Source: Ephydatia muelleri (lineage: Eukaryota; Porifera; Demospongiae; Spongillida; Spongillidae). Taken from it: a stretch of DNA of 64,000 nucleotides. Positions 45,901-57,929 of this stretch are shown here, one piece after another. The notes beneath the pieces were generated by a model. The model ran no database searches. It was not told the DNA's origin and worked only from the letters and a program-made list of their open reading frames with translations. Numbering within the stretch: the first letter of the stretch is position 1; every line of letters begins with the position of its first letter. The position numbers and the translations under genes are program-made. The stretch is from assembly GCA_013339895.1 (NCBI GenBank), contig JABACO010000017.1, positions 1,014,315 through 1,078,314 on the forward strand. Reading direction: 5' to 3'.

Positions 45901-48900
45901 CACACTTATGAGCCTGGATACCACAGTACACATCACAGTCGTCCAATCCGGAAAGTTCCGCGAGTCCTTTATAGGATATCTCAGCATATTTTTGGGAGGG
46001 TTCAAGCTCACTGACAAGCCAGTGACCAACTGGTACAAGCTAGGCTCGAAGCCAGGCAAACCCAACATCAAGCTAAGGGGAGACCTCCTGGTCACCGTCA
46101 CGTTTTATTCGGACTGGGCACCCTTGCAGGACGAAGGGAGCTGGGCGGAGTCCAGGTTCAGGAGGACGATCTCCCTGCGTCACTTTCGACCCCGGGGGGC
46201 AGCTGATATGGACAAGGGGGTCGTTGGGAAGGAGGGGAAGGAGAGAGGATCCATTTTTGGACGCAAGAAGAAGCAGGCGAGCGGAGACTCGGCTGTCGGG
46301 ACCAATGAGTTTGCTTCTTTCAAGAGTGTCACTCCTGCAACCACACCCTCATCTCAAGTATCAGTAAGCCAGCTATGTAAACACACACACACATACGCAA
46401 CATGCACAACATACACACATACACAATATACACACACATACACATACACACACATACACACACATGCTCACACACACGTGTGTGTGTGTGAGCATGTGTA
46501 CAATACACACGCACACACACGCACAGAGTGCAGTGTATGTGTGTGGTACCATACAGCGTGCAATACATGTGTGTACCCTGACCCTGCTACCACTATGGCT
46601 GGACCACCTACCCCTGAACCCAAGAAGGTAGTGTTGATACCATTAACGAGGGCCACCATGCATTCCTGATTCAATACAAGTCACTGATGGCGCCATGGGA
46701 TTTTAATAAACTTAACAAACAGGTTCTTTGATGACGAGCAAATGTATTTAGTAAATGTCAGCAATGTCCAATCAAATCGGCAAGGCAGGGGGGTCAACAA
46801 GAGGTCGTAAGGGGCGTGGTGCATCATCTGAATAGTTGCAGGGCACTTCAGTGAAGTGTAGACTGGAACTGAAGGTGTAGTAGACACAGCTATATGGTTG
46901 TAATGGAAAGCGTAATAATTCTTAAAGCACTTCAGTATTACTAAGTGTTCACAAAATGAAATGAGAACGTGATTAGTGAAGATGTGTTGTTATGGAAAGT
47001 GTTTTCCAATGAATGTGAAAGTGAAATTGATTAGAATGCACACGGTTGGATTGGATGGCACAAAAAGCAAGGAAACAAGGCACAGTCTTGGTCCAATGAG
47101 ATAGGATGAGATGCTATACAATGAAACAATCCTACAATTTGCAGAATACAGACATGACCCATCTTGAAGCCTATGCATGTACACCAATGATCAACTAGTA
47201 CTTTGTGAAGGAAAGTTGAGCATGTATTCTTCTTCTATATCCACCCCCTTTAACCTTGACATGTTCTCTTCCCCGCTCTTGCAGACCACACCCTCTTCCA
47301 CTGGAGGCGTGTCGGACACATGGTCCTCCTATACCCTACCAGTGCGAGGAAGCAAAGGGAGCGGCAACCAATCTAGTGGTCCTTCCACCGGCTCTGACAG
47401 CCCCAGCAGCGAAGGGCGATCGGTCGAGGGAGGGGTTGCAGAATGGGGAGGAGGAGGAGGAGGAGAAGGGGAAGCAGATGTAGGCTTCAGGAGAGGATCG
47501 GGAGGTAGCCTGCGTCGTCGAGGCAGACCCCGTTCCATACCGGACAACTACGGCTTATTGCCCGGAACAGAACCCGCCGTCACCAGCAGCAATGCAAAAA
47601 ACAATGGCGGAGGAGGTGGTGATAGTCGGGACATGCCTTTGGTTGGCGTGGCAACTGGTCAGACTACCGAAAGTGAAAAGGGTGGCCCCAGGGGTGTGGA
47701 GGTTTTGGCCGAAGGAGAGGATAGGACTCACCCTAGTGGGGAGCGTGACTCTTCCACTCATCAGGCAGTAACCAACTTGGCACCAAGTGGCGGGAAAACT
47801 ACCCAGAACACAGAGAGGACAGGCTCCACCCACTCAGGCAAGGGCACACACCCCAGTGGTGGCGGTGATGCAAAGATCGTAGGCTCCCCCACAAAGTCCC
47901 AAACCCCTGCCAGGGGTCGAGACAAACATGGCGACGAAGCTGCCATGGGGGCCAGTAACAGCGGTGTTACAGAGACGAAGAAAATGGCGACCGATACAGC
48001 ACTGTCCCCCGTTCATACACCAGAGAGCCCAGGTGGAGGCATTGCCAGCGCAGACAGGGGTGCGGTTGGGAGGTACCGGACGCCAGACAGCAGAGGGGGG
48101 CAGGGCCACCACGCCCACAAGAGCCAGACTCAGACCGCACCCCCTCGGCTTGATGCTGGTGGTGGTGATGGGATAGCTGGTGAGGGGGCGTGCCTCAAGA
48201 GGATGCAGAGCGAGTGCGCTGTCGGTGCCAGCCATGAGGACAAAGGTCAGTTTTAGAAAGGTGACCTCTGTAGTGATTTTCTATCGATAAATTGCTTTCA
48301 TAGATGAGGGTTAAAAGGTTAGCTGAAGGCTTTTTGATGTAATGTCCGAAGCCTGACCTAATACCAGGTGTCTGTGAATGAACACACAAGTACTCTCATT
48401 CTAAATTGTTGCATACATTTGCAGACATCTGGTATAGAATATAACCCTGACTTGTACATAGATTTTATAAATTGTATTAGAATGGGATGTGCTTTTATAA
48501 GAATGGAGTGTGTTGCTTTTTTTTTTGAATTCTCCTTTGCAGTATAAGTTCAGCTTCTCCTACCCCCATAAGCCCCTCCCCTCTCATAAACCCCTCCTGT
48601 TCCATAAACCCCTCCTCTCCCATAAGCCCCTCCCCTCTCATAAGCCCCTCCCTCCCATAAGCCCCTCCTGTTCCATAAGTCCACCTCTCCCATAAGCCCC
48701 TCCCCTCCCATAAACCCCTCCCCTCCATAAGCCCCTCCCCTCCCATAAGCCCCTCCCCTCCCATTAGCCCCTACAGCACACTACATGCTAGGCATCCAGA
48801 CCAGAATGTGTTGAATGCTGACATCTAGATGTGTTTATGAGGTATCACCATGTTGACAGGTAGTGCTTCCATTTGTGTGTTGTATGTGTGTGTGTGGCTT

Positions 48901-51900
48901 GTGTGTGTATGTGTGTGTGTTTGTGTACAGTGTATGGTGTGTCCATGTGTGTGCGTATGGGGTAGGAAAGGCACATGAGGGGTCTGGGGGTGGGGTCTGG
49001 GGGTAGGGACATGAGGGGTCTGGGGGTGGGGCCTGGGGGTAGGCACATGAGGGGCCTGGGGGTGGGGTCTGGGGGTAGGCACATGAGGGGTCTGGGGGTG
49101 GGGTCTGGGGGTAGGCACATGAGGGGTCTGGGGGTGGGGCCTGGGGTAGGCATATGAGGGGCCTGGGGGTGGGGCCTGGGGGTAGGCACATGAGGGGCCT
49201 GGGGGTGGGGCCTGGGGGTAGGGACATGAGGGGTCTGGGGGTAGGCACATGAGGGGTCTCAGGGTGTGGCCTGGGGGTAGGGACATGAGGGGTCTGGGGG
49301 TAGGCACGCAACTGCTCCTTTTTGAATTTTTTGTTGTAACAAGTGATGATGTTAAAATTGACTACAGATGGATTTGTAAGGTCTTCAGATGGCTAAACAT
49401 GTCAGTGTGGTATGTGCCTGTGGAGGAAATACATGGAGAAATATGTTGTGGAGAAGCCTGGAGGATAATTGAAGCCCTTCAAACTGCATCAGCTTTTAAA
49501 CCTTCCTTTTACATGTAACATCAAACACCATCACATGTCACACACACATCACATCACACATTTACCACTCACATGACACACCTCTCACATCACCTGACAT
49601 CACATGACATGGTACCTTACATATACCACATGCTTAACAGACGTTTTCTGAGCTCCACTTTTGTGGTAGATGAAGAATAAATGCTTTTTTGTGTGGGAAT
49701 GAAATGTGTGTTTTTATCAATCTGCTTGTTAGATGGCTCTGTAATCTAGACCATGAAGTAGAACTGAGCAAGCACGCTTGTTCTCCAGATAGACAAAAAC
49801 CAAGGAATCTTATCTCGAATGTGTATCATGACTTTCTCTCACTTTCCTTCCTCTTTTTCCTCCTTCCCTCCCTCCCTCCCTCCCTCCCTCCCTCCCTCCC
49901 TCCCTCCCTCCCTCCCTCCCTCCCTCCCTCCCTCCCTCCCTCCCTCCCTCCCTCCCTCCCTCCCTCCCTCCCTCCCTCCCTCCCTCCCTCCCTCCGTCCC
50001 TTCCTCTCTTTTCATCCTCCTCCCTTCCCTCCTCTTCTCCTTCCTGCCTCCAGCAGACTCACCCTCCAAGTCTCCCCCCGCCCCCCACCATACCACCACC
50101 AGGGCTGAGGTCCCCCTCTTTGTGAACGAGAAGACTCCACTAAACATCAAGGTGGCCAAGAGACTCAACCTGAGCCCCACCCCCATTGTGCGGGCCACCT
50201 CCCAGGTTGACGCCCCCGACCCCTTAACGCAGGAGCCCCGCCCACTACCTCCTCCCCAGGCCCCCCAGGAGGTCGCGAGGAGCATGTCCCCAGATAAGAC
50301 CTCACAGTCGCCGAGCACAAGCAGTTTGAAGGGTCGCAAGGCAGCGGGAGGGGGAGGAGGAGGGTTAACGAGGGCACTGACCATGTACCAGGACAGCAAG
50401 AAAAAGCGTTCGGCCATTGTCAAGCCTCGCACAGATCGGCCGTTGTCCTCCACCACTTCAAGGGAGAAGCTGAGTGGCAGCGTACTGGGTTTGCAGGAGA
50501 TGGGAGGTAGGGCACCCTGGGGGGAGGAGGGGTAGTGGATAGTTGTGCTTGTGTGTGGGCCTACTGTAGCTGTGTGGAGGTGCATTTGGTTGTTGTGTGA
50601 AGTGTGGGATGTAGGTTGTGGTAAGGGATGGTGTGTGGAGAGAAAAGATCACAGAACCCACCTATAGAAAAAACAGAAAACAAAAAGTGGATGGTACACG
50701 TGTGGTGATGTTATGACTCACAGCAGCATTTAGTGCATGTGTGTATATGTGTGTGTGTATGTGGCTGCCTGTGTATATACATGTATGTGTGCATGTGTGT
50801 GTGTGTATGTGTGTGTATGTGTGTGTATGTGTGTGTGTATGTGGGTTGTGTAGGTGTGTGTATGTGTGCTATGTGTGTTTAGTGTGTGTATGTTGTGTGT
50901 ATGTGTGGCTGCCGTTTTATATATGTGTGCATTTTGTGTGTATATGTGTGTGTATGTGTGTGTGATGTGTGTGTATGTGTGTGTATGTGTATTTTTGTAT
51001 GTGTGTGTATGTGTGTGTATGTGTATTTTGTATGTGTGTGTATGTGTGTGTGCTGTGTGTATGTGAGAAGAATGCAATGTGCCTGGTCCCACACATCCCT
51101 GTGTTTGCAAAGGGTTCTAGTAATCTGAGCAGTGGGACACACCTATCAGATGCACTTTCAAATTACAGCTGTTTCGCCACATGTCTTGCATTGCTAATTG
51201 TCAGGAATGCTCTGGAATGTCCTGAGTAGGCACAGAGCACAACCTTATGACGCCCTTACAGCTTCATTACTACCTATGTAGGCATGTAAGACAAGACCTT
51301 CTGTACCGCTTAGGTCCACTTTATTTTCTCTTGCAACTCAGTGCTGATAGCATGTGAGGGAAAAAGAGAGAAAAAAAAAGACCATTGCTGTGCAAAGGGT
51401 TAAACCTGCCAGTGGTTGGAATCCTATTTTGCTGTTGCGTCCCATTCCAAATAAGTAGACACTCAGGACTAGCATGTGTGTGTAGTGGATAGCTTTGATG
51501 GCATTTTGTGTGTTTGTGGCTGTCTATATGCACGCATGTGTGTGCTGTGTCTGAGCATGTGTGTATATGCCTCTGTATGTGTGTGCATGTGTCTGCATGC
51601 GTGTGCGTGTGTGTTGGGGGGAACAACAAAAAAAAAACCCAACATTTCCTTTATACTAGTCGTTGATGTAATGGGTGCTCTTCATTTGGACTCATCTCCC
51701 ATAGCAATGGGGGGAACCTCCTCCACTGAGGCCAGCAAGAAGGAGCTGGACATCGGCATTTCTGCAGCTCTTCTCATGGCCATCAGGACCAAGAGCAGGG
51801 CAACAGCAGCAGCAGGAGCAGCCTCCACCTCCACCACCACCTCCACCACTACACACAATGCACCCTCACAGAACAGCGACACGGATGTGGTTGCCAGGCA

Positions 51901-52957
51901 ACACTTCGCAAGTAACAACAGCACGATGACATCAGCGTCCTCCTCCGAACGCGCCCACGGCGAACCCCGGGCCTCTGCGGAGGGCTTTCAGGGTCAGAAG
52001 ACCCTCCCCCTTGCCGCGTCCGAGCACACCACCAGCACCTCTTCGATCCACTCGGAACACTCTGAAGATAGCAGATCTCTGTCCTGCAGTGGTGGTGGTG
52101 GCGGTGGCGCTTCTCCCTTGACTGATTGGGACTTTGAAGGGATGACGGCTGAGGACTGGGCCAAGTGGTCCAAAGAGGTTGGCATTAGTTGGGGTACTGG
52201 GAAGAACCACCTACCCTTCCTCCCCTCCCCTCCCTCCACCTCTAGTGTGGGTGGCATTTGATGCAAAAGTTTGCTACTCCCAGATGCTCTTGATTGATGC
52301 AGAATAATGACCCATTTGTTGAGTGCTCAAAGTTTGCTCTTGTCCACGTATCCCTCCCTCTCTCCTCCCCCTCCCTCTCTCCTCCCCCTCCCTCTCTCCT
52401 CCCCCTCCCTCTCTCCTCCCCCTCCCTCTCTCTCCCCCTCTCTCTTACCTCTCTGTCCCTCTCTCTTCAGGAGAAATTTGGGTGCACGTGTAGGCCTACT
52501 GTAGCTGTGTGGAGGTGCATTTGGTTGTTGTGTGAAGTGTGGGGTGTAGGTTGTGGTAAGGGATGGTGTGTGGAGAGAAAAGATCACAGAACCCACCTGG
52601 TAGTGTTATCACTCAAAACAGAACTCAACACATGGCTCTATCTACCCTCTTCTCCTTCCCTCCCCCTCCTCTCTCTCCCTCCCTTCTGACCCTCCATTTC
52701 TGTGTTAGTACATAACAGCATTTATCGTATGGCTATATCTAAAATCCTCTCTCCTTCCTCTTCTCCCTTTCCCCCTCACCCCTTCCACTTCTCCCCTTCC
52801 TCTTCTCCCATGCTCACAGGATGTGATCAAGGCTCTGCTCAAGACCAGAGAGCAGTTGCGAGGTACAGACCAGGAGCTGGAGGCGTTGCACAACTACCTC
52901 AAGAAGCTTCTCGATAGGATCATGGAGACCAATCCCGAACTGCTGCAGATCAGCTGA
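42096..52957 (+). CDS. Class I Rab11 family-interacting protein
   Basis: Rab11-FIPs recruit Rab11/Rab25 to recycling endosomes and link them to motors. Eight exons: 42096-42132, 42327-42365, 43351-43453, 45901-46363, 47285-48245, 50054-50506, 51660-52177 and 52820-52957. They sum to 2712 nt with every phase matching, giving 903 aa. Exons 1-4 form a C2 domain: WLPSHAKITVKEGKEL, KGRG, GELYVSLNVDKETLK, PCWNHAFD, then GYLSIFL and GKPNIKLRGDLLVTVTFY, as in FIP1/FIP2/FIP5. Exons 5-7 encode a long Ser/Thr/Gly/Pro-rich disordered region. Exon 8 is the coiled Rab-binding domain, with LHNYLKKLLDRIMETNPELL near the C terminus, and ends at TGA. Class I is assigned because C2 and RBD are both present and no EF-hand is seen. 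A TATA box precedes it; AATAAA lies near 53424 and 53493. Introns carry many minisatellites. Confidence 0.9.
42501..42600. repeat. 50-bp perfect tandem duplication
   Basis: Two identical 50-bp units starting CTAGTAGAGCCTCACCTGCG, in Rab11-FIP intron 2. No third copy is seen. Confidence 0.95.
42674..42885. repeat. (CA)n and (GA)n microsatellites in FIP intron 2
   Basis: CA tract at 42674-42800 with TACA/CGCA interruptions, then a pure GA run at 42850-42884. Confidence 0.9.
43040..43325. repeat. CCCTCTCC polypyrimidine minisatellite
   Basis: About 285 bp of C/T-only sequence (TCTCCC and CCTCTCCC units) ending about 25 bp before the FIP exon 3 acceptor. Ser/Pro/Leu open frames over it are spurious. 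Confidence 0.9.
43915..44060. repeat. 15-bp GGGGACCTTCTATG-type minisatellite
   Basis: About ten imperfect copies of a CTTCTATGG(G/T)G unit in FIP intron 3, followed at 44220-44360 by a GGA/GGGAGGAGGG purine tract. Confidence 0.85.
44940..45140. repeat. 33-bp purine-rich minisatellite
   Basis: Five to six copies of a unit containing GGGATGTAGGAGAGGGGAGG in FIP intron 3. Confidence 0.9.
45545..45899. repeat. (CA)n-rich tract immediately before FIP exon 4
   Basis: CA-rich sequence, including an internal roughly 100-bp direct duplication (around 45670-45740 and 45770-45840), ends in a pure CA run that directly forms the exon 4 acceptor (CACACAG/C). Confidence 0.85.
46364..47284. other. FIP intron 4
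   Basis: CA/TG-rich start, including the 18-bp palindrome CACACACGTGTGTGTGTG near 46472-46490. A possible extra exon at about 46557-46627 (ending PEPKK before a GT) has the wrong entry phase, so I leave it out. Otherwise unique sequence. Confidence 0.5.
48555..48775. repeat. CATAAGCCCCTCCC minisatellite
   Basis: About fifteen copies of a 14-17 bp CCCATAAGCCCCTCC unit in FIP intron 5. Confidence 0.9.
48968..49305. repeat. 36-bp GGGGTCTGGGGGTAGGCACA minisatellite
   Basis: About nine copies of a 34-36 bp unit built from GGCACATGAGGGGTCTGGGG and GTGGGGCCTGGGGGTA halves, in FIP intron 5. It is G-rich enough for quadruplex formation. Confidence 0.9.
49865..49995. repeat. (CCCT)n tetranucleotide array
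   Basis: About 32 uninterrupted CCCT units about 60 bp upstream of the FIP exon 6 acceptor, forming an extreme polypyrimidine tract. Confidence 0.95.
50558..50663. repeat. 106-bp direct repeat, copy 1
   Basis: Starts GGCCTACTGTAGCTGTGTGG. It matches 52493-52598 with one mismatch seen by eye. This copy is in FIP intron 6, about 50 bp after exon 6. Confidence 0.92.
50715..51075. repeat. (TG)n-rich tract in FIP intron 6
   Basis: About 350 bp of TGTGTATG-type sequence. Cys/Val or His/Thr open frames over it are artefacts. Confidence 0.85.
52493..52598. repeat. 106-bp direct repeat, copy 2
   Basis: Second copy, in FIP intron 7, preceded by a CTCCCCCTCCCTCT tract and a decoy acceptor CTCTTCAG. 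Confidence 0.92.
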
Positions 52958-55010
52958 GCACTGTTAACCCACAATGCATTGTGATACTGGCTGACAAGTT
53001 GTTGTCTCGACGCATCCATCCTATAGCAGCTTTAGCATTTTGCAGGCACAATTCTTTGTTTTGGTTCGTTTTTTTTTTGCTTTGTATCTATGTGGTTGTC
53101 GTTGTTGTTGTTGTTGTTGTTGTTGTTGTGTGGTATATATGTGTGTGTGTGCTATGTTGGTTGGTACTTCATTATATAGGCACTGTTGTTTATCACCACA
53201 TCATCAGCCTTGTATTTTTGTACCCGATGTGTGTTTTTTCATGACAGTTTGGGACTTAGGAATGTAGAAAGTTTAGTTATTAGCAAATGCAACAATGGAT
53301 GGAAGAGCTAAGAATGAAAGCTAAAAGATACTGCTGTTTGAAGTTAATAACTGATCTACAAGTCCAGTCTACTGCAACAGTATGCAAAGATTGCTCCAAT
53401 GGAGCATGTACAGAAGACCTTGCCAATAAATTTGAAATGTGAGAAGCTACATCATTATAGTCTCACGGTTTCCCATATGTTTTCCTCAATGACAATAAAT
53501 AGCAGTAAAACAATTACTCAATTTAGTGTTGCTGTTGCAGGTTTGGCGCTGCATATACAGGCATATACTGGCATAATCAGTATGTCATTATTGATAGCAG
53601 TGAATCTGTGGTCGTCATCAGATATATATAAATCTCTTCAGCTCACATTTGTGCATGAGGATTGGGGGTTGTTCGTTTGTACGCAAAGTGTCCTCCAGGG
53701 AATTGTCATGTTCTCATGGACAAAGTCTGCAAAAACAGATGAAATAAGTCCATTCCAATAGCTCAACAGATTGCATCCTATCATATCTTGCTAGATCTGC
53801 TGCCAGTTTTCAAACAGCGTGTTGTGTGTGTGTGTGTGTGTGTGTGTTGTGTGTATGTGGGTATGTGGGTGCGTGGTGTGGGTGAGCATGCAATCATGAT
53901 TGCACGCCCTCTGCAGGACACAAATCGATTTGAGCTGAAACAGTGGCGATGTGCCAAAAACAAAATCCAAGTTGTATAGATGATTCCCTTTTACATAGAC
54001 TAATTTCCTTCAAGCGGCAATACATATGAAGTAAAATTAAACTGCATTTGTAAACAAATAGTAAGGTACTTCACAACAAAACGTTTTGAAACTAAAATTC
54101 ACGCATAACTAGTCTAAAGAGGATATTGAACTTGTTTTCAAAACTCAATTTGTCTTTTCTGTAGCTTAATTCTCTGGAGAAACAGGCCATTAAAAGTACC
54201 GATAAAATAATAATTGTTGATCGATGCAAAAAGATTATAAAACCTGTGATCGCTATAACATCAATCTTCAAATGGTCATAACATTTTAATCTTTTGATTC
54301 CAAATTTTAATAAAAAATGACATGCCACAGAATTACACAATGGACATGCATGTATTTGGAAAATGACTCATTCTAAATGGAATTTTTTGATAGGCAGTTA
54401 AAGATGTAAACTAGCTTGTTGATGTCCGATTTAAATTATCTTTGATAAAAATAAATAAAACACTTGCATAATTTGATAATGAACACATTTACTTGAACAC
54501 AACTAAATCCTTGTGAATGACATGAGTGACATACTGCACCAACGAAACAGATTCATCCTCTCTATCGTTACTAGTTTATTCAACGAAATAATTAACTTTG
54601 TATCTTGTTTACTGTCCTTTACAAACAGCACTTTCCATGATATGTTTTGTTTGTTCCAGGTGAGGATGTTCCACTCATAACTGTTCAGAAGGACTTGAAT
54701 TACTAGTTTAACAAATTCTAGTTGGATCTTGTGTTTCTGTAACATCTGTAGGTGTAGATAAAGGTCAGATAGGATGATCCTCCTCTAAAAGCTGACCAAT
54801 CATATCCCAGTCTAGTTACATTCTTAATGCTATGTGTCTTACTCCACATGAGATCTTATCAGTGTTACAGCGATACTGATTATTTGTGTTTAGTATTTCA
54901 GCTGCACTAATTGTGAGCAGTGCTAGAGAATTCAGCACTGACATTTGCAGAATTTAAGTCAATTCAGTTTTCAACATTGATATAACAGCTTCGATAAACT
55001 TTATAAGCGT

Positions 55011-55091
<81 letters not shown>

Positions 55092-56423
55092 ACAACTAAC
55101 AATGTTGCATCTACACGCAAGGCATCATCCTTGCATTCCTCAAAGAGTTAATTAACGAGGTACATGAACAGTGCATAATACATATAATGCGTATAGGTTT
55201 CACAACTCAATTAAATTAAAACAATCATATTGCGAAGGTTAAATGATGCCGGTGAAACGTTGAACATGTAAAGTAAAAACATGCCCAAAGCTATACTGAA
55301 GTCACTGAGAATGGCTGCAAATGACACTTTTCAATGTATTCCTACCTATAGAACATCGTTATTAAAATGAAACATATAGAAGTCACAAGATGATCACATA
55401 AGAACTATTACTTTCATTAGTGATCTTATGTAGCCGGCTACACCATTATACTGAGACATTGACGGAAAAAGAATGGGCGGACCCCCAGGGTCACTCCACA
55501 TCAAGTCACACAAAATATTGGACACTGTTTCAGAATCAGTTCCGACTTTCCATACTTGTTAATCTTCAAGAATAAAAAAGACCCGGGTCAGGTTTTTAAC
55601 TGACACGTTGCTGGCTCATCGTATGCGTGTACATGTATATATATCAAATTTCAAGGTTATGAAGTTTGAAAATGAGTCATACTCACTTACCTTACTAAAA
55701 TATTTTTGGTGTGACTAATTGAAATGTACGTTTGTACGGTATGATTAAAAAAACAAACAAACTGTGAAGTACATGTACCGTAGAAATAGAAGGAAGGTCC
55801 ATTTATATATCATATATGTGTGCGATTTAAGCGTCCTAAGGAGTGCAAGCTTGTTAGTTTGTCTTCCAACAGGCAGTGGAAAGTCTCTGACCTTGGCCCT
55901 ATTGTCTGCTTCCCGACGCGTTTGATTGTTTGAGGTGTTGTCAGGTCTAGCTCCCAAGCACACATGCCTCTAACTGCAGATACGTCACGTATCTATGGTT
56001 CGACAGCAAGCGGCATAGTGACTTTCCAAGAAGCGTGTTAGTATGTAGCACTGCATGACGCATGAATGTGTGCATTACCAGGAAGTCGCCATGCACTGCA
56101 TGAATATACTTAGCGGTTGTTGACTTGTTGGCCTGTGTCACTTGTATAATGCACTTAAGTATCAATAATGTCACGTGCTGCATGTAGCCACTATCGCATT
56201 TCGAACTGAATTACATCTGTAAGTTCCTTGTACCACTTGCATGGAACTGAATGGTTTTTGTTCCCCTTTTGACGCGTGCATGCAAAAAAATTTGTTTTCT
56301 GCAATAGCAGAGAAAACTGTAATTCAAACACGTAAAAGAAAATGATATGCATGCATTTTCAATTACAGTAGAAGTGTATACCCATTAATTATAGCTATAG
56401 TGAATTTCCTTATACGTGGCAAA
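52958..56423. other. Intergenic region 3' of Rab11-FIP
   Basis: It contains FIP polyadenylation candidates (AATAAA near 53424 and 53493), a (GTT)n run at 53100-53129, a TG run at 53823-53855 and a striking T32-G45 tract at 55014-55090. No gene is supported; open frames of 60-120 codons are without recognisable features. Confidence 0.55.
55014..55090. repeat. T32 followed by G45 homopolymer tract
   Basis: 32 T residues directly joined to 45 G residues. This is unusual for a genome and a frequent site of polymerase slippage or assembly gap filling. Confidence 0.9.
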
Positions 56424-57192
56424 ATGGCGAGCAAGTCTGAATCGTACCAAATTAAGGAACTTGCAAGTTGGCGTATGGTCGCGAAATACAAATGCCCCTG
56501 CGGTTACCGATGGAAGGTCTACCAAACCAGAGGGGGCTTGAAGCATTGCAAGATGTGCCGCAAGTTGATAGGGCCTTACAAGTTGCGATGGCCCAAAGAA
56601 GATGTACGTTAGGGAGTGTAAGTGCACGTGTACTGCACGTATACTGCTATAGCAGGTGAGGAAAGAGGAAGGAGTTGGGGGAAGTAAATGCTATACAAAG
56701 CCAGTACATCCGCGATTAGTATAGATACATGTACAGCTCCATCTATACCTGTGCTGTTATATATGTTCTGCCGACGTGACATCCATGCACTCATAGGAGC
56801 CTGGTTTTCGCCGAATGTTCGGGACATTCCGATGCAAAGGCTGCAACAACACGTGGTACAGCGGGAACGCGTGGAACGGTTACGGTCAGCAGTGTAAGAG
56901 CTGCTTGGGGACGGTCATGCCGGAGCTACGACCCCTCCAAGGTGGCCCCCGCCATCAGGAGGGTCCTCCCCACGTGCAATCACTCTGCGATCGCTGCAAA
57001 AAACTAGGATACAACTGCAGAGTGGACAACGATGTCAAGGACTCGGAGGACGTCGAGAGCGTGGCTAGTGAAGACCGAGGCTCGAGCGCCGGGAATTCGG
57101 ACGAAGACCACACTCCCAAAGGAAGTGACGACGATGATGATGATGGAACCGGTAAAGCACTCGAAAAATTGGTACGACTGAGCTTGAAGTAG
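56424..57192 (+). CDS. 3CxxC-type zinc-finger protein
   Basis: Two exons (56424-56603 and 56797-57192, phase-0 junction) give 191 aa. I used the first ATG; the upstream GTG frame is not needed. Exon 1 carries YKCPCGYRWKVYQ and HCKMCRKLIGPYKLRWP. Exon 2 carries FGTFRCKGCNNTWYSGNAW, GQQCKSC and a third pair, SLCDRCKKLGYNC. The aromatic-rich spacing (FRCxxC..W..W..GQxCxxC) is that of 3CxxC zinc-binding domains, shared by ZAR1-like and RTP-like proteins and many invertebrate paralogues. The C terminus is strongly acidic and low-complexity (SEDVESVASEDRGSSAG, then GSDDDDDDG). RNA binding is known for ZAR1 relatives; for this gene the role is unknown. An AATAAA at about 57921 lies beyond a TG repeat. 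Confidence 0.8.
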
Positions 57193-57720
57193 GCAGCGAG
57201 TGGATGGCATGGCAAAAAAAATAGCGGACTGATTAGCAATTCAGTAGTGCATTAGTACTGAGAAAACATATTAATAGTCGAACTGTAGTGGTTTGTTGTA
57301 TACGCGTAGACCTTATCCCGCTGCAATATTATGGTGCATGTACATCTTGTATGCCTGACATGTGACTAATTGAACTACAAGATGTAGTGCGCACGTGCGC
57401 ACGTTTGCAAGCGGCACGTCTGTTGCGGGAATATACACTCTCTTTCTACCTTTCACAGACGATGCATGCAATCACGCACAAACCAAATGAGAGGATGGAG
57501 CATGCATGCATGGAGATGTACAGGTTTAAATGCCAAGCAGATACACACATTCTAAGAAGAGCACGTGGTCGCGTGAATACCGCCTAACTGGAAGATATGA
57601 ATATAATTATTTATACTTGTAATCATACAGTCAAGCAATTATATTTTTATGGATAAACTGGTCTATAGTGGTGTGCATGTTGCATGGTGGTGGTATATGT
57701 GTGAACAGTGTCATATGTTG

Positions 57721-57787
57721 TGTTGTGTGTGTGTGTGTGTGTGTGTTGTGTGTGTGTGTTGTGTGTGTGTGTTGTGTGTGTGTTGTG

Positions 57788-57879
<92 letters not shown>

Positions 57880-57881
57880 GC
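57721..57881. repeat. (TG)n microsatellite
   Basis: About 160 bp of TG repeats with TTG interruptions in the first third and a pure run afterwards, in the presumed 3' UTR or downstream flank of the zinc-finger gene. Confidence 0.95.
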
Positions 57882-57929
57882 ATGAGGCTGTAGGCCCGTC
57901 GATAGAGGATGTGGAACCCTGCAATAAAT

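Noticed and set aside
46557-46627. Possible extra Rab11-FIP exon (ends PEPKK before GT)
   Set aside because: Its only acceptor gives the wrong phase for exon 4, and exons 4 and 5 join perfectly without it.
45533-46669. 378-codon plus-strand frame starting in CA repeats
   Set aside because: Only the part from 45901 to 46363 is Rab11-FIP exon 4; the His/Thr repeats before it and the CA-derived sequence after it are intron.
49819-50535. 238-codon plus-strand frame with a Pro/Ser repeat start
   Set aside because: The repeat is the (CCCT)n array; the real exon starts at the CAGCAG acceptor (50054).
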